Assembly: GCF_005497185.1 (NCBI RefSeq)
Contig: NZ_RJTN01000002.1
Coordinates: 62,001-126,000, forward strand
DNA length: 64,000 bases
Direction: 5' to 3'
Source: Pectobacterium polonicum
Lineage (GTDB): Bacteria > Pseudomonadota > Gammaproteobacteria > Enterobacterales > Enterobacteriaceae
Shown: positions 36,049-46,824 of the stretch, piece after piece
Layout: every line of letters starts with the position of its first letter
Numbering within the stretch: the first letter of the stretch is position 1
The notes under the pieces: generated by a model
Database searches by the model: none
Told to the model about the DNA's origin: nothing
Seen by the model: only the letters and a program-made list of their open reading frames with translations
Translations under genes and position numbers: made by a program

Positions 36049-37968
36049 GTGACGAACGATCGGGTAATCGATGATTTTGCTAATGACGGCGCGCTGGCGA
36101 AAGCGATCACTGGCTTCAGGCCTCGTGAACCACAGCGGCAGATGGCGCAGGCCGTCATGCGAGCCATTGACGACAAAACGGCACTGGTGGTGGAGGCGGG
36201 AACTGGAACGGGTAAAACCTATGCTTACCTCGCGCCCGCCTTGCGTTCTGATAAAAAAGTCATCATTTCGACCGGGTCGAAAGCGCTACAGGATCAGCTC
36301 TATAGCCGCGATTTGCCGACAATTGCGCAGGCATTGAAATACAAAGGTAAGTTAGCGCTGCTGAAAGGCCGCTCGAACTATCTCTGCCTGGAACGGCTTG
36401 AACAGCAGTCGCTGGGGGGTGGTGATTTACCCGCCGAAACGTTGAGCGAGCTGGTTAGGCTGCGAGGATGGTCGTCGGAAACAACGGAAGGTGATGTCAC
36501 GACCTGTTCAGGCGTGGCAGAAGACAGCGTGATTTGGCCATTAGTGACCAGCACCAACGATAACTGTCTGGGCAGCGACTGCCCGCACTATAAAGAGTGC
36601 TTCGTGGTGAAAGCACGGCGTAAAGCGATGGATGCCGATATCGTGGTGGTTAACCATCATCTTTATTTGGCAGACATGGTGGTGAAGGAAACCGGTTTTG
36701 CGGAACTGATCCCAGAAAGCGACGTGGTGATTTTCGATGAAGCCCACCAGATTCCCGATATTGCCAGCCAATATTTTGGCCAGCAGCTTTCCAGCCGCCA
36801 ACTGCTGGATCTGGCAAAAGACATCGTCATTGCTTATCGCACCGAAGTACGCGACGCTTCTCAACTACAGAAAAGTGCCGATCGTCTGACGCAAAGTACG
36901 CAGGATTTTCGATTGGCGCTCGGCGATCCGGGGTTTCGCGGTAATTTACGCGATGTGCTCGAACAGCCGTCGCTTCAGCGTGCTTTGGTGTTGCTGGATG
37001 ATGCGCTGGAGCTGTGTTACGACGTAGCGAAACTATCACTGGGCCGTTCTGCGCTGCTGGATGCTGCCTTTGAACGCGCCACGCTTTACCGCAATCGACT
37101 AAAACGGCTGAAAGACGTCCAGTTACCGGGCTACAGCTACTGGTATGAATGTAATTCGCGCCATTTTGTGTTGGCGCTGACGCCGTTGTCCGTCGCCGAT
37201 CGTTTTCGTGAATTGATAAAAGAGAAGCCTGCGGCCTGGGTATTTACCTCTGCGACTTTGTCGGTTAACGATCAACTCTTTCACTTTACCGATAGGCTGG
37301 GGTTGGATAACGCGAACACGCTCTTGTTACCCAGTCCGTTTGATTATGCCAATCAGGCACTGCTCTGTGTTCCTCGTCACTTGCCGGAAACCCATCGCCC
37401 CGGTGCGGCAAAAAAGCTGGCGGCGATGCTGCGGCCGCTGATTGAAGCGAATCAGGGGCGTTGCTTTATGCTATGCACCTCGCATCAGATGATGCGCGAT
37501 TTAGCCGCCGAGTTCCGTGCCACGCTGACGCTACCGGTGCTGTTACAAGGCGAAACCGGCAAGGCGCAGTTGCTGTCGCAGTTTGTGTCGGCGGGAAATG
37601 CGTTGCTGGTGGCGACCAGCAGCTTCTGGGAAGGCGTGGATGTGCGCGGTGATACGCTCTCTTGTGTGATTATCGATAAACTGCCGTTCACTTCACCGGA
37701 TGACCCGCTGCTGAAAGCGCGTATAGAAGACTGTCGCCTGCGCGGCGGTGAACCATTCGACGATGTGCAGGTTCCCGATGCGGTGATTACGTTGAAACAG
37801 GGCGTAGGTCGCCTCATCCGCGATGTTGAGGATCGTGGTGTGATTGTTATTTGTGATAATCGACTGGTGATGCGGCCGTATGGTGCCGTATTTCTTAACA
37901 GCCTGCCGCCGACACCGCGTACCCGTGATATTCAGCAAGCGATTACTTTCCTGACGCGTAGCACCTAA
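36049..37968 (+). CDS. yoaA: YoaA, DinG/XPD-like ATP-dependent DNA helicase
   Basis: 639-residue superfamily-2 iron-sulfur helicase, near-identical to E. coli YoaA (636) along its length. Walker A GTGTGKT is at 51-57 and the DEAH box is in VIFDEAHQIPD. Cysteines for the 4Fe-4S cluster occur around CLERLE, TCSGV and CLGSDCPHYKEC. The start is GTG at 36049, aligned with the E. coli N-terminus; the frame is open 21 codons upstream. In E. coli it works with the clamp-loader subunit HolC in repair. Confidence 0.94.
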   Translation: MTNDRVIDDFANDGALAKAITGFRPREPQRQMAQAVMRAIDDKTALVVEAGTGTGKTYAYLAPALRSDKKVIISTGSKALQDQLYSRDLPTIAQALKYKGKLALLKGRSNYLCLERLEQQSLGGGDLPAETLSELVRLRGWSSETTEGDVTTCSGVAEDSVIWPLVTSTNDNCLGSDCPHYKECFVVKARRKAMDADIVVVNHHLYLADMVVKETGFAELIPESDVVIFDEAHQIPDIASQYFGQQLSSRQLLDLAKDIVIAYRTEVRDASQLQKSADRLTQSTQDFRLALGDPGFRGNLRDVLEQPSLQRALVLLDDALELCYDVAKLSLGRSALLDAAFERATLYRNRLKRLKDVQLPGYSYWYECNSRHFVLALTPLSVADRFRELIKEKPAAWVFTSATLSVNDQLFHFTDRLGLDNANTLLLPSPFDYANQALLCVPRHLPETHRPGAAKKLAAMLRPLIEANQGRCFMLCTSHQMMRDLAAEFRATLTLPVLLQGETGKAQLLSQFVSAGNALLVATSSFWEGVDVRGDTLSCVIIDKLPFTSPDDPLLKARIEDCRLRGGEPFDDVQVPDAVITLKQGVGRLIRDVEDRGVIVICDNRLVMRPYGAVFLNSLPPTPRTRDIQQAITFLTRST

Positions 37969-38082
37969 TCTCTGTTGATGATTGCCGTATGGCCTGACCG
38001 ATGGTGGGAAGGGCTGCTGCACGACAGGGGCTTATGCTATGATACGGGTTATTAAGATTTATTTATCCTGCCTGAGGTTGGC

Positions 38083-38784
38083 ATGTCTACGCGAATTCTA
38101 GCGCTTGATACCGCAACGGAAGCCTGTTCCGTCGCACTCTGGAATGACGGTGAAATTCATTCCCTGTTTGAAATTTGTCCCCGTGAACACACACAACGTA
38201 TTCTGCCGATGGTTCAGCAGGTGCTGGCCGACAGCGGTCTGACGCTCAAGGATCTTGATGCGCTGGCCTTTGGTCAGGGGCCGGGAAGTTTTACCGGCGT
38301 GCGGATTGGTATCGGTATTGCACAAGGGTTGGCGCTGGGCGCAGATTTACCGCTGCTCGGCGTATCGTCACTGGCGGCGATGGCGCAGGGTGCTTTCCGC
38401 CAGATGCAGGCGACACAAGTGCTGGCTGCCATCGATGCGCGGATGGGGGAAGTCTACTGGGGCCGCTATCAGCGCGATGCTGACGGCAGTTGGCAGGGCG
38501 AGTCCGAAGAAGCGGTATTGAAACCTGAACAGGTGCAGGCGTTGACGGTTGCGCTGTCTGGCGAATGGACCACGGTAGGAACCGGATGGGAAACCTATCC
38601 AGAATTGGTCAAGCATCCATCGTTGGCATTAACGAAGGGCGGCGTGCTGTTGCCGCAGGCACAGGACATGCTGCCGTTGGCCTGTCAGCTATGGCAGGCA
38701 GGAAAAGCGGTCAGCGTCGAGAATGCGCAACCTCGCTACCTGCGCAATGAAGTGACCTGGAAAAAGCTACCTGGCCGCGACTAG
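38083..38784 (+). CDS. tsaB: TsaB, tRNA threonylcarbamoyladenosine modification protein
   Basis: 233 residues (231 in E. coli YeaZ). ASKHA-fold partner of TsaD and TsaE in t6A37 formation. It starts [19 protein letters not shown], and the [13 protein letters not shown] motif is intact. It lies 114 bp after yoaA and 99 bp before yeaY, all on the same strand as in E. coli. Confidence 0.95.
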   Translation: MSTRILALDTATEACSVALWNDGEIHSLFEICPREHTQRILPMVQQVLADSGLTLKDLDALAFGQGPGSFTGVRIGIGIAQGLALGADLPLLGVSSLAAMAQGAFRQMQATQVLAAIDARMGEVYWGRYQRDADGSWQGESEEAVLKPEQVQALTVALSGEWTTVGTGWETYPELVKHPSLALTKGGVLLPQAQDMLPLACQLWQAGKAVSVENAQPRYLRNEVTWKKLPGRD

Positions 38785-38883
38785 CCAGAATGCGTATTCG
38801 GCGTGAAGTATACCCGTCATAAACAGCAACTTATTCGATGCTGAGCAGTCTAACTATCAGATATCTGGTAGAGGGGGTGTCCC

Positions 38884-39486
38884 ATGTCCATACAAATAAA
38901 AAGTAGGAATCAGAAAAGCGTACGCCTCTGCATGGCGGCGGCTGTCGCGCTGTTGCTTTCAGGTTGTGTCACGGTGCCGGATGCCATCAAAGGCACGTCG
39001 CCAACGCCGCAAGACGATCTGGTGCGAGTGATGAATGCGCCGCAGATTTATGTCGGTCAGGAATCACGCTTTGGTGGACGAGTTGTCAGCATCCGCAATG
39101 AAGCGAATAAAACGCGTCTGGAAATTGCCAGTATGCCGCTGGATAGCGGCGCGAAACCGTTGTTGGATATGCCGTCAGAAGGCCGCTTTATTGCTTATGT
39201 GAATCGCTTTCTGGAACCTGTCGATTTTAAAGATCAACTGGTGACCGTTGTTGGGTCGATTGTTGGTACCGAGCAGGGCGCTATTGGTGATAAACCTTAT
39301 CGCTATGTTGTGGTCGATGCGCAAGGCTACAAACGCTGGAATGTCGTGCAGCGTCTGATGGTGCCGCCTGGTGGCTATGGCCCGTGGGGATGGCGTGCAG
39401 GTTACGGTTATGGCTGGGGGCCGGGATGGGGATTTGACGGCGGTTGGCCTGGCCTGGCACGTATTGAGAATATCGTGACAGAATAA
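38884..39486 (+). CDS. yeaY: Slp-family outer-membrane lipoprotein YeaY
   Basis: 200-residue Slp-type lipoprotein. The signal ends in the lipobox LLSGC with Cys28. The Slp body is seen in [15 protein letters not shown] and [18 protein letters not shown]. The C-terminus is Gly/Trp/Tyr-rich ([18 protein letters not shown]), richer than I recall for E. coli YeaY. Role unknown; Slp proteins are often stationary-phase or stress induced. Confidence 0.9.
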   Translation: MSIQIKSRNQKSVRLCMAAAVALLLSGCVTVPDAIKGTSPTPQDDLVRVMNAPQIYVGQESRFGGRVVSIRNEANKTRLEIASMPLDSGAKPLLDMPSEGRFIAYVNRFLEPVDFKDQLVTVVGSIVGTEQGAIGDKPYRYVVVDAQGYKRWNVVQRLMVPPGGYGPWGWRAGYGYGWGPGWGFDGGWPGLARIENIVTE

Positions 39487-39510
39487 AATCTAGCCGTAGG
39501 ACTATTGAGA

Positions 39511-39540
39511 TCAGGCGACGCAAGTCGCCTGATTTTTTTT
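39511..39540 (+). terminator. Rho-independent terminator of yeaY
   Basis: Perfect 9-bp stem TCAGGCGAC/GTCGCCTGA, GCAA tetraloop-like loop and eight Ts. Confidence 0.95.
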
Positions 39541-39594
39541 GAATAAAGAATAAATTAGTGATCGTTCTCGCAACCTTAACATTGTTTGTTAGCT

Positions 39595-39611
39595 AACTGG
39601 TAGGCTGAGTT
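39595..39611 (+). promoter_or_regulatory. FadR operator upstream of fadD
   Basis: AACTGGTAGGCTGAGTT closely resembles the FadR site of E. coli fadD (AGCTGGTATGATGAGTT) and lies 75 bp before the fadD start. FadR itself is encoded at 50.3 kb. Confidence 0.8.
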
Positions 39612-39685
39612 AAAATAATGTTAATAACTATAGGCCTATGAGGGCGACGACGATGCCACTAAAAAAATATCTCGGGAGTGACGTC

Positions 39686-41371
39686 TTGGAAAAAATTTGG
39701 TTATCACGTTATCCGGCGGACGTACCGGCGGAAATCGATCCAGATCGCTATTCGTCGTTGGTTGAAATGTTTGAAAATAACGTAAGGCGTTATGCCGATC
39801 GACCTGCATTCATCAACATGGGTGAGGTGATGACGTTTCGCAAGTTGGAAGAGCGGAGCCGGGCGTTCGCGGCTTATCTGCAAAATCAGCTTAAATTGCA
39901 GAAAGGCGATCGCGTGGCGTTGATGATGCCCAACCTGTTGCAATACCCTGTTGCACTGTTCGGTGTGCTGCGTGCGGGCATGGTGGTCGTTAACGTTAAC
40001 CCGCTGTACACGCCACGGGAACTGGAACACCAGCTAAAAGATAGCGGTGCCAGTACGATTGTGATCGTCTCGAACTTTGCGCATACGCTGGAAAAAATCG
40101 TCCATAACACGGCGGTGAAGCACGTTATCCTGACCCGCATGGGCGACCAGCTATCCACGGCAAAAGGCACGCTGGTTAACTTCGTAGTGAAATACATTAA
40201 GCGACTGGTGCCCAAGTACCATTTGCCTGATGCCATCTCGTTTCGTCGTGTTTTGCAAGAAGGGCGGCGCCAGCAGTATGTGCGGCCTGATATCATCAAT
40301 AACGATCTTGCCTTTCTGCAATATACTGGCGGTACGACGGGCGTCGCCAAAGGCGCGATGCTCACGCACCGCAATATGCAGGCGAATGTGGCACAGTGTC
40401 TTGCGGCTTATGGCCCGGTGTTGAGGGAAGGAAATGAATGGGTGGTCACGGCGTTGCCGCTGTACCATATTTTTGCTTTGACGGCTAACTGTCTGCTTTT
40501 CTTTGAGTTGGGCGGCCAGAATCTATTGATCACCAATCCCCGAGATATCCCCGCGGTGGTAAAAGAACTGAAGCAATATCCTTTTACTGCGATTACCGGC
40601 GTCAATACGCTGTTTAATGCGTTGCTCAATAATAAAGAATTCCATGAGCTTGATTTCTCGACACTGCGGTTATCTGTTGGCGGAGGAGCGTCAGTGCAAC
40701 GGGCTGTGGCGGAACGCTGGGAGAAACTAACGGGTAAACATCTGCTTGAAGGATATGGCTTAACAGAAAGTTCTCCTCTGGTGGCCGTGAATCCCTACGA
40801 TCTCAAGCATTATAGCGGCAGTATTGGACTGCCAGTAGCATCAACGGATGTCAGAATCATTGACGATAACGGCAACGATGTGGGGCCGGGCGAATCCGGT
40901 GAACTGTGGGTGCGCGGGCCGCAGGTGATGTTAGGGTACTGGCAGCAGCCTGCTGCCACGGATGACGTATTAAAAGACGGTTGGTTGGCGACAGGTGACA
41001 TTGTCACGGCTGATGACGAAGGATTCCTGCGGGTGATCGATCGCAAGAAGGACATGATTCTGGTTTCTGGTTTTAATGTCTATCCGACGGAGATTGAAGA
41101 CGTTATTAGCCGTCACCCCAAAGTCTCCGAGTCGGCAGTGATTGGGGTCGAAAATGAAGTATCCGGTGAGGCAGTCAAAGCCTTTGTGGTAAGGCGCGAT
41201 CGCTCGTTAACGAAAGAAGAACTCATCACCCACTGTCGCCGTAATCTGACGGGCTATAAAGTGCCGAAAGAGATCGAATTTTGTGAAGATTTGCCGAAAT
41301 CCAACGTTGGAAAAATCCTGCGCCGCGAATTACGTGAAGATAAGAAGGCGAAGAAAGACGCTGCCGCTTGA
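39686..41371 (+). CDS. fadD: Long-chain acyl-CoA synthetase FadD
   Basis: Inner-membrane-associated AMP-forming ligase activating imported fatty acids. With the TTG start at 39686 (GGGAG seven bases upstream) it is 561 residues, exactly E. coli FadD, which also uses an unusual TTG. Upstream in-frame ATGs (39638, 39653) have no homology support. The AMP-binding motif [21 protein letters not shown] and the C-terminal GKILRREL with catalytic Lys are present. A FadR operator precedes it, so repression is relieved by acyl-CoA. Confidence 0.95.
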   Translation: MEKIWLSRYPADVPAEIDPDRYSSLVEMFENNVRRYADRPAFINMGEVMTFRKLEERSRAFAAYLQNQLKLQKGDRVALMMPNLLQYPVALFGVLRAGMVVVNVNPLYTPRELEHQLKDSGASTIVIVSNFAHTLEKIVHNTAVKHVILTRMGDQLSTAKGTLVNFVVKYIKRLVPKYHLPDAISFRRVLQEGRRQQYVRPDIINNDLAFLQYTGGTTGVAKGAMLTHRNMQANVAQCLAAYGPVLREGNEWVVTALPLYHIFALTANCLLFFELGGQNLLITNPRDIPAVVKELKQYPFTAITGVNTLFNALLNNKEFHELDFSTLRLSVGGGASVQRAVAERWEKLTGKHLLEGYGLTESSPLVAVNPYDLKHYSGSIGLPVASTDVRIIDDNGNDVGPGESGELWVRGPQVMLGYWQQPAATDDVLKDGWLATGDIVTADDEGFLRVIDRKKDMILVSGFNVYPTEIEDVISRHPKVSESAVIGVENEVSGEAVKAFVVRRDRSLTKEELITHCRRNLTGYKVPKEIEFCEDLPKSNVGKILRRELREDKKAKKDAAA

Positions 41372-41427
41372 CGATTTTCCGCGAAAAACGACTGCCAGAG
41401 AGAGGCAGGACGCGATATGATGTTTTC

Positions 41428-41453
41428 ACGCCGGTTTATCCGGCGTTCTTTTT
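41428..41453 (+). terminator. Rho-independent terminator of fadD
   Basis: Stem ACGCCGG/CCGGCGT with a 5-nt loop followed by TCTTTTTT. Confidence 0.9.
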
Positions 41454-41572
41454 TATGATGAATAACCTATGGGCCGTCGCTTACGACGTTAAAAATGTCC
41501 GCCGGGAATTTTTTACGGCGATACGGATTTGACCCAGAACCGTAAAGTAAAAACAACCAAGAGAATGACGTT

Positions 41573-42697
41573 TTGAATTATCAGTTGATCACTTCCGACA
41601 TCGGGTTACAACAGGTCTGCGCCCAGGCGCAACGCTTTCCGCAGGTGGCATTGGACACGGAGTTCGTCAGAACCCGCACGTATTACCCGCAATTAGGGTT
41701 GATTCAATTGTATGACGGCGAACAGCTTTCGCTTATCGACCCGTTAACGATTACAGACTGGGCACCTTTTCAGGCATTACTGCGTGACGAACAGGTCACT
41801 AAATTCCTGCATGCGGGCAGCGAAGATCTGGAAGTCTTTCTCAATACGTTTGGAACACTTCCGACGCCTTTCATTGATACACAGATTCTGGCTGCATTTT
41901 TAGGCAAGCCACTTTCTTATGGCTTTGCTGCGCTGGTGGCCGACTACATGGACGTGACGCTGGATAAAAGTGAGTCGAGAACGGACTGGCTTGCCCGTCC
42001 ACTGAGCGAAAAACAGTGCGACTATGCGGCCGCCGATGTGTTCTATCTGTTACCGATGGCGATCCAACTGGTGGCGGATACAGAAGCTGCGGGGTGGATG
42101 AACGCCGCGTTGGACGAGTGCCTCCTGCTTTGTCAGCGTAAACAGGATATTTTGGCTCCGGCGCTGGCCTATCGTGAATTTGGCAACGCCTGGCAACTGC
42201 GTGGACGGCATCTGGCATGTCTTCAGCGTTTGGCTGAGTGGCGTTTACGTAAAGCGCGTGAGCGGGACAGCGCGGTGAATTTTGTCGTACGTGAAGAGAA
42301 CCTTTTGCAGGTTGCACGTTGTCTGCCGTCTTCGCTGGGAGAACTGAGTTCTCTGGGGCTGAGCGGCCCTGAAATCCGTTATCACGGAAAAACGCTGCTG
42401 GATTGTGTTGCGCAGACGGAGGGTATTGCTGATGTGGATTGCCCACCACCAGTCATTAATCTGATCGACCATCCTGGCTATAAGAAAGCATTTAAAGATA
42501 TCAAGGCGTTGGTGCAGCGCGCCAGTGAACAGAGTGGTTTATCCGCCGAATTATTGGCATCACGTCGTCAAATTAATCGCCTGCTGAACTGGCACTGGAA
42601 ATTAACGGGGCAAGATGCCAGTACACCAGAAATGCTATCTGGCTGGCGTGGTCAGTTATATGGCGATGAACTGCGCGAAATTGTGCAGGGCTATTAA
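41573..42697 (+). CDS. rnd: Ribonuclease D
   Basis: 3'-5' exoribonuclease for tRNA 3'-end maturation, 374 residues. DEDD residues occur in ALDTEFVRTRTYYP, HAGSEDLEVF and YAAADVFYL, with an HRDC domain in the middle (about 210-290). Translation begins at TTG (41573) to give MNYQLIT; E. coli rnd also starts at UUG. AAGAGA is about 11 nt upstream. It is followed by a 295-bp gap with an ERIC remnant, then the convergent min operon. Confidence 0.94.
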   Translation: MNYQLITSDIGLQQVCAQAQRFPQVALDTEFVRTRTYYPQLGLIQLYDGEQLSLIDPLTITDWAPFQALLRDEQVTKFLHAGSEDLEVFLNTFGTLPTPFIDTQILAAFLGKPLSYGFAALVADYMDVTLDKSESRTDWLARPLSEKQCDYAAADVFYLLPMAIQLVADTEAAGWMNAALDECLLLCQRKQDILAPALAYREFGNAWQLRGRHLACLQRLAEWRLRKARERDSAVNFVVREENLLQVARCLPSSLGELSSLGLSGPEIRYHGKTLLDCVAQTEGIADVDCPPPVINLIDHPGYKKAFKDIKALVQRASEQSGLSAELLASRRQINRLLNWHWKLTGQDASTPEMLSGWRGQLYGDELREIVQGY

Positions 42698-42832
42698 TTA
42701 CTGGCAAACGAATATTCTCAATGCACCTTATTTGTTGCGATATTCAATTAGAGAAAAGCAGCAAATAGGGTGAGAAGAACGTGGTGAAAAACAGAATAAA
42801 AATAAACACTGGCTAAATATACAGTTTATTTT

Positions 42833-42949
42833 AAACGATTCGAGTTTTAGAAAGGTCACAAAAGAAAGCACCCTGATGAGTTTACTCAGGTAAGTGAGCC
42901 GAGCAACGGACTCAGTCAACGCACATGCAACTTGAAGTATGACAGAAAT
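42833..42949. repeat. ERIC-type element between rnd and minE
   Basis: Contains the core variant GAGTTTACTCAGGTAAGTGA and the end GCAACTTGAAGTATGAC. Short (about 117 bp), close to the classical ERIC size, with both outer ends diverged. Confidence 0.75.
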
Positions 42950-42954
42950 AGTTA

Positions 42955-42978
42955 TCCCCTGCGTGAAAGCAGGGGATA
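42955..42978 (-). terminator. Hairpin downstream of minE
   Basis: 9-bp stem ATCCCCTGC/GCAGGGGAT with a 6-nt loop, 15 bp past the minE stop. No strong T-run (AACTATTTC follows on the minus strand). Confidence 0.55.
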
Positions 42979-42992
42979 TCACAGCAGAAAAA

Positions 42993-43262
42993 TCATTTAG
43001 GCGTTTCTTCTGCTTCGGGTAATGTCACGTTCAACTCAAGTACGGAAATATCATCTCCTTTTTGCTCAAGTTGAACTGTCACCATCTCAGGATCAATCTG
43101 TACATATCTACAGATAACCTCAAGAATGTCTCGCTTTAATTGCGGCAGATAATGGGGTTCACTATCACCCCTGCGTCGCTCCGCGACAATAATTTGCAGC
43201 CGTTCCTTGGCAATATTGGCTGTCGTTTTTTTGCGGGACAGAAAGAAGTCCAGTAAAGCCAT
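42993..43262 (-). CDS. minE: MinE, topological specificity factor of cell division
   Basis: 89 residues (88 in E. coli). It starts [30 protein letters not shown], whose first part is the membrane-targeting and MinD-contact region. It stimulates MinD ATPase and drives the pole-to-pole oscillation. It lies three bases after minD. Confidence 0.96.
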   Translation of the reverse strand: MALLDFFLSRKKTTANIAKERLQIIVAERRRGDSEPHYLPQLKRDILEVICRYVQIDPEMVTVQLEQKGDDISVLELNVTLPEAEETPK

Positions 43263-43265
43263 AAT

Positions 43266-44078
43266 TTATCCCCCAAAAAGTCGTTTAAGGAAACCCTTCT
43301 TCTCTTCTTCAATAAAACGGAAAGGACGCTCTTCGCCAAGCAAACGCTCAACAGTATCCGCGTAGGCTTTACCTGCATCGGCTTCCGCATCCAGAATAAC
43401 GGGTTCGCCCTGGTTAGAGGCGCGCAGTACGGATTGGTCTTCAGGAATAACGCCAACCAGCGGAATCCGCAGGATCTCAAGCACGTCTTCCATACTCAAC
43501 ATATCACCGCGGCTCACCCGGCCTGGGTTGTAGCGCGTCAACAGCAGATGCTCTTTAATCGGATCTTCAGAACGTTCCGCACGACGTGATTTAGAGGACA
43601 GAATGCCCAGAATACGGTCGGAATCGCGAACGGAAGACACTTCCGGGTTAGTGGTGATAATCGCTTCGTCGGCGAAATAGAGTGCCATCAACGCACCCGT
43701 TTCAATCCCGGCTGGCGAATCACACACGATAAAATCGAACTCCATATCGCTCAGGTCGTTGAGTATTTTTTCAACGCCCTCATGTGTTAACGCATCCTTA
43801 TCGCGTGTTTGTGATGCAGGCAGAATATAGAGGTTGTCCGTTCTCTTATCTTTGATCAGCGCTTGATTCAGCGTGGCATCACCCTGAATCACGTTCACGA
43901 AGTCATATACCACGCGACGCTCACATCCCATGATCAGGTCGAGGTTACGTAGACCGATATCAAAATCGATGACAACTGTTTTTTTTCCTTTCTGGGCTAA
44001 ACCGGTAGCAATGGCCGCGCTTGATGTGGTCTTGCCAACGCCCCCTTTACCCGATGTAACAACAATGATGCGTGCCAT
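43266..44078 (-). CDS. minD: MinD, septum-site-determining ATPase
   Basis: 270 residues, the E. coli length. The deviant Walker A GKGGVGKT is at 10-17. The C-terminal amphipathic membrane-targeting helix is recognisable (KKGFLKRLFGG). It recruits MinC to the membrane to block FtsZ rings near poles. Middle gene of minCDE; 20 bp separate it from minC. Confidence 0.97.
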   Translation of the reverse strand: MARIIVVTSGKGGVGKTTSSAAIATGLAQKGKKTVVIDFDIGLRNLDLIMGCERRVVYDFVNVIQGDATLNQALIKDKRTDNLYILPASQTRDKDALTHEGVEKILNDLSDMEFDFIVCDSPAGIETGALMALYFADEAIITTNPEVSSVRDSDRILGILSSKSRRAERSEDPIKEHLLLTRYNPGRVSRGDMLSMEDVLEILRIPLVGVIPEDQSVLRASNQGEPVILDAEADAGKAYADTVERLLGEERPFRFIEEEKKGFLKRLFGG

Positions 44079-44098
44079 AAATGTTTCCTTGGGAGATT

Positions 44099-44785
44099 CT
44101 AGTCTAGAGGTTTTATCGTTAACACATTGTCCAGCTGGTTCAGGTTGATCCGTGCTGGTTGCCCAAAATACGCTTCAGGAATCTGGTCGCTCAGCCAGTA
44201 ACGTCCGGCAATAGAGACCAGTTCTGCGGCCAGATGCGTACAGAATATCTGGCTTTGAACATCGCCAGAAACGCCCGCGAGGGCTCGGCCGCGCATCATG
44301 CCGTAAATATGAATATTGCCATCGGCAATCACCTCTGCCCCTGCGCTGACGCTGCTCATGACGATTAAGTCACTGTTCCGAGCGTAAATCTGTTGGCCGG
44401 AGCGAACAGGGGTGTTGATGACTTTCGTTTTCACTGCGGTAGGAACAGCAGCAACGGGTTCGATTGCCCGACGTTGTGCTTTACCTTCACTCAAAAGAGG
44501 AAGCCCCGCCTGCGCAATGGCTTGTTTTAATACATCGTCGGTGCATCCGCTGACGCCAACGACATGCAGGCCAGTTGATGAAATGGCCTGCTGCAATTTT
44601 ATCCAGTCGGTTTCCGCTGTTAATGCAGCAACATTAATGACAACGGGGGCATTTTTCAGGAAAGCAGGCGCTTGCTCTATTTTTTCCTGTAGTGCCTGGT
44701 AAATTACCTCGGGTTGGGAATCATGCAAATGAACAACCGATAAGGTAAAGCTGCTGCCTTTTAGCTCTATTGGCGTTTGTGACAT
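44099..44785 (-). CDS. minC: MinC, division inhibitor
   Basis: 228 residues (231 in E. coli). The N-terminal FtsZ-inhibitory domain begins [20 protein letters not shown]. The C-terminal beta-helix for MinD and FtsZ-tail binding has [15 protein letters not shown] and [10 protein letters not shown]. First gene of the min operon, divergent from ycgL by 106 bp. Confidence 0.96.
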   Translation of the reverse strand: MSQTPIELKGSSFTLSVVHLHDSQPEVIYQALQEKIEQAPAFLKNAPVVINVAALTAETDWIKLQQAISSTGLHVVGVSGCTDDVLKQAIAQAGLPLLSEGKAQRRAIEPVAAVPTAVKTKVINTPVRSGQQIYARNSDLIVMSSVSAGAEVIADGNIHIYGMMRGRALAGVSGDVQSQIFCTHLAAELVSIAGRYWLSDQIPEAYFGQPARINLNQLDNVLTIKPLD

Positions 44786-44891
44786 CTATCCTGACTCAGT
44801 TTCAGCATCTTTTAATCCCTAGAGTAACATTTAAGGCATGATATTCCAGAGCGCTGTAAGCATGTTATAGTTACAATTATATACAGGCAAG

Positions 44892-45179
44892 ATGGCATTC
44901 CCATCAAATAGAGTAAAAAAAATGTTTTGTGTGATCTATCGAAGTGCTAAACGCGATCAGACCTATCTTTATGTTGAAAAAAAAGACGATTTTTCACGCG
45001 TGCCTGAAGAATTAATGAAAAGTTTTGGTGCGCCGCAGTTGGCCATGGTTTTACCGCTGGATGGACGTAAAAAATTGGCGAATGCCGATATAGAAAAAGT
45101 AAAACTTGCGCTACAGGAACAGGGTTTTTATCTACAGGTTCCGCCGCCCGTTGAAAGCTTATTAACCACGCCTGTGTAA
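44892..45179 (+). CDS. ycgL: YcgL domain protein
   Basis: Small conserved protein of unknown function: [30 protein letters not shown] begins the YcgL domain (first part [20 protein letters not shown]). With the ATG at 44892 it has 95 residues; starting at ATG 44922 (MFCVIYRS) it has 85. E. coli YcgL carries an N-terminal extension of similar length, so I kept the longer form, but neither start has a strong binding site. Confidence 0.88.
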   Translation: MAFPSNRVKKMFCVIYRSAKRDQTYLYVEKKDDFSRVPEELMKSFGAPQLAMVLPLDGRKKLANADIEKVKLALQEQGFYLQVPPPVESLLTTPV

Positions 45180-45513
45180 ATGTAAAAAAATAATACTAAT
45201 GCATACTTTCAGATAAAGCCGAACACATAATTGAGTGTGGAATATCTCGACGGTTTACATGATATTCCGCACGATAAATATTCATCTTTTTTCGATTTTT
45301 CGCCCGTCATAATTTAATTGTCTCTATTCTGGATGGGCTATGACGCCTTCTTCTCGGTAACCTTGCGCTCCTGAAATCTGTTGGGAGAACCCCTGTTGCG
45401 ATGATATAACGATGGTTTTGCACCATCGTGTTCTTATATAGCTGTTTTCCTTTCGGGCGAGTTGTACGCCATGAAGGCAGCGATAATCCAACAGACAGGG
45501 CAGGAGAATACCC
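45180..45513. other. ycgL-ycgM intergenic region with extended palindrome
   Basis: 334 bp without a credible ORF. It contains an inverted repeat at 45405-45438: ATAACGATGGT pairs with ACCATCGTGTTCTTAT-side bases around a 5-nt loop, inner stem ACGATGGT/ACCATCGT perfect. GGCAGGAGAA precedes the ycgM start. Confidence 0.5.
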
Positions 45514-46170
45514 ATGTATCAACACAGAGACTGGCAGGGCGCGCTGCTTGATTTCCCAGTAAATAAAGTCGTTTGCGTCGGAAGCAACTACTCAGAACAT
45601 ATCAAAGAAATGGGAAGTGCAACCCCGAGCGAGCCAGTTCTATTCATCAAGCCTGAAACCGCATTGTGTGATTTACGCCAGCCCGTTGCCATTCCCAAAA
45701 ATCTGGGATCGGTACACCATGAAGTCGAGCTGGCGGTGCTGATTGGTACGCCATTAAAGCAGGCGAATGAAGAACGCGTCGCTCGTGCAATCGCGGGTTA
45801 TGGTGTAGCGCTGGATTTGACGCTGCGCGATTTGCAGTCTGAATTCAAAAAAGTGGGCCAGCCGTGGGAAAAAGCTAAAGCATTTGACGGCTCTTGCCCG
45901 ATCTCCGGTTTTATTCCGGTCGCTGAGTTTGGCGATCCGCAGCAAACTGAACTGGGTGTAAAAGTGAATGATGAAGTGCGCCAGCAGGGCAACACGCGTG
46001 ATATGATTACGCCGATTCTGCCGCTGATTGCCTATATGAGCCGTTTCTTTACGCTGCGCGCGGGCGATATTATTTTGACGGGTACGCCAAAAGGGGTTGG
46101 TCCGATCCTGTCTGGCGATATGCTGACGATTACGGTCAATGACCGGACGCTGAGCACACGTATTATTTAA
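45514..46170 (+). CDS. ycgM: YcgM, fumarylacetoacetate hydrolase family protein
   Basis: 218 residues (219 in E. coli). FAH-fold enzyme; members of this small FAHD1-like group act as oxaloacetate tautomerase/decarboxylase or acylpyruvate hydrolase. Metal-binding acidic residues occur in [11 protein letters not shown], and [14 protein letters not shown] and [11 protein letters not shown] are family motifs. GGAG precedes the ATG. 107 bp before ycgN. Confidence 0.92.
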   Translation: MYQHRDWQGALLDFPVNKVVCVGSNYSEHIKEMGSATPSEPVLFIKPETALCDLRQPVAIPKNLGSVHHEVELAVLIGTPLKQANEERVARAIAGYGVALDLTLRDLQSEFKKVGQPWEKAKAFDGSCPISGFIPVAEFGDPQQTELGVKVNDEVRQQGNTRDMITPILPLIAYMSRFFTLRAGDIILTGTPKGVGPILSGDMLTITVNDRTLSTRII

Positions 46171-46277
46171 CGCTCTGGCTGCCCGTGTCGAACGACGGGC
46201 AGCAACACTTCCCCGCAGTGCCTGCCAGAATCACGCATCTTTATTTACAACGCTATAGATTTACAACAGGAAGAAAC

Positions 46278-46724
46278 ATGACTGAACGCCCTTTTTGGCA
46301 GCAAAAAACGTTGTCTGAGATGTCTGACGATGAATGGGAGTCGCTGTGCGATGGCTGCGGTCAGTGCTGTTTGCATAAACTGATTGATGAGGATACGGAG
46401 GAGATCTACTTTACCAACGTCGCCTGTAATCAACTGAATATTAAAAGCTGCCAGTGCCGTAATTATGAAAAACGCTTTGAGTACGAACCGGACTGCATCA
46501 AGCTGACGCGGGAAAATCTACTGACGTTTAACTGGCTACCGGCAACCTGTGCTTATCGTTTGGTTCATGAGCGTGAGGATTTACCGCAGTGGCATCCGCT
46601 GGTCTGTGGTACCAAGACCGCCATGCACCGCGAACGTATCTCGGTGCGCCATATCGCCGTGCGCGAAAGCGAAGTGGTGGACTGGCAGGATCATATCCTG
46701 AACAAACCGGAGTGGGCGCGATAA
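46278..46724 (+). CDS. ycgN: YcgN, UPF0260 cysteine-cluster protein
   Basis: 148 residues (153 in E. coli). The motif [11 protein letters not shown] and later cysteines ([32 protein letters not shown]) mark it as a YkgJ-type zinc or iron-sulfur protein. The start MTERPFW (46278) has AGGAAGAAAC before it; the 31-codon upstream extension lacks homology. Function unknown. Confidence 0.93.
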   Translation: MTERPFWQQKTLSEMSDDEWESLCDGCGQCCLHKLIDEDTEEIYFTNVACNQLNIKSCQCRNYEKRFEYEPDCIKLTRENLLTFNWLPATCAYRLVHEREDLPQWHPLVCGTKTAMHRERISVRHIAVRESEVVDWQDHILNKPEWAR

Positions 46725-46762
46725 CGTTTGCTCGGCGCGGGTTATTGCATGCCTAAAACAAG

Positions 46763-46802
46763 AAGCCCCTCAATCTGAATCTCTCAGAAGAGGGGCTTTT
46801 TA
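46763..46802. terminator. Bidirectional terminator between ycgN and mgtS
   Basis: 9-bp stem AAGCCCCTC/GAGGGGCTT with an 18-nt loop; TTTTTAT on the plus strand and TTCTTGTTTT on the minus strand. Confidence 0.85.
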
Positions 46803-46824
46803 TCGGGGGGAGAGTCAGTGCTCA

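Noticed and set aside
41871-42449. 192-codon minus-strand ORF antisense to rnd
   Set aside because: Proline- and histidine-rich low-complexity translation, typical of a shadow frame of a real gene.
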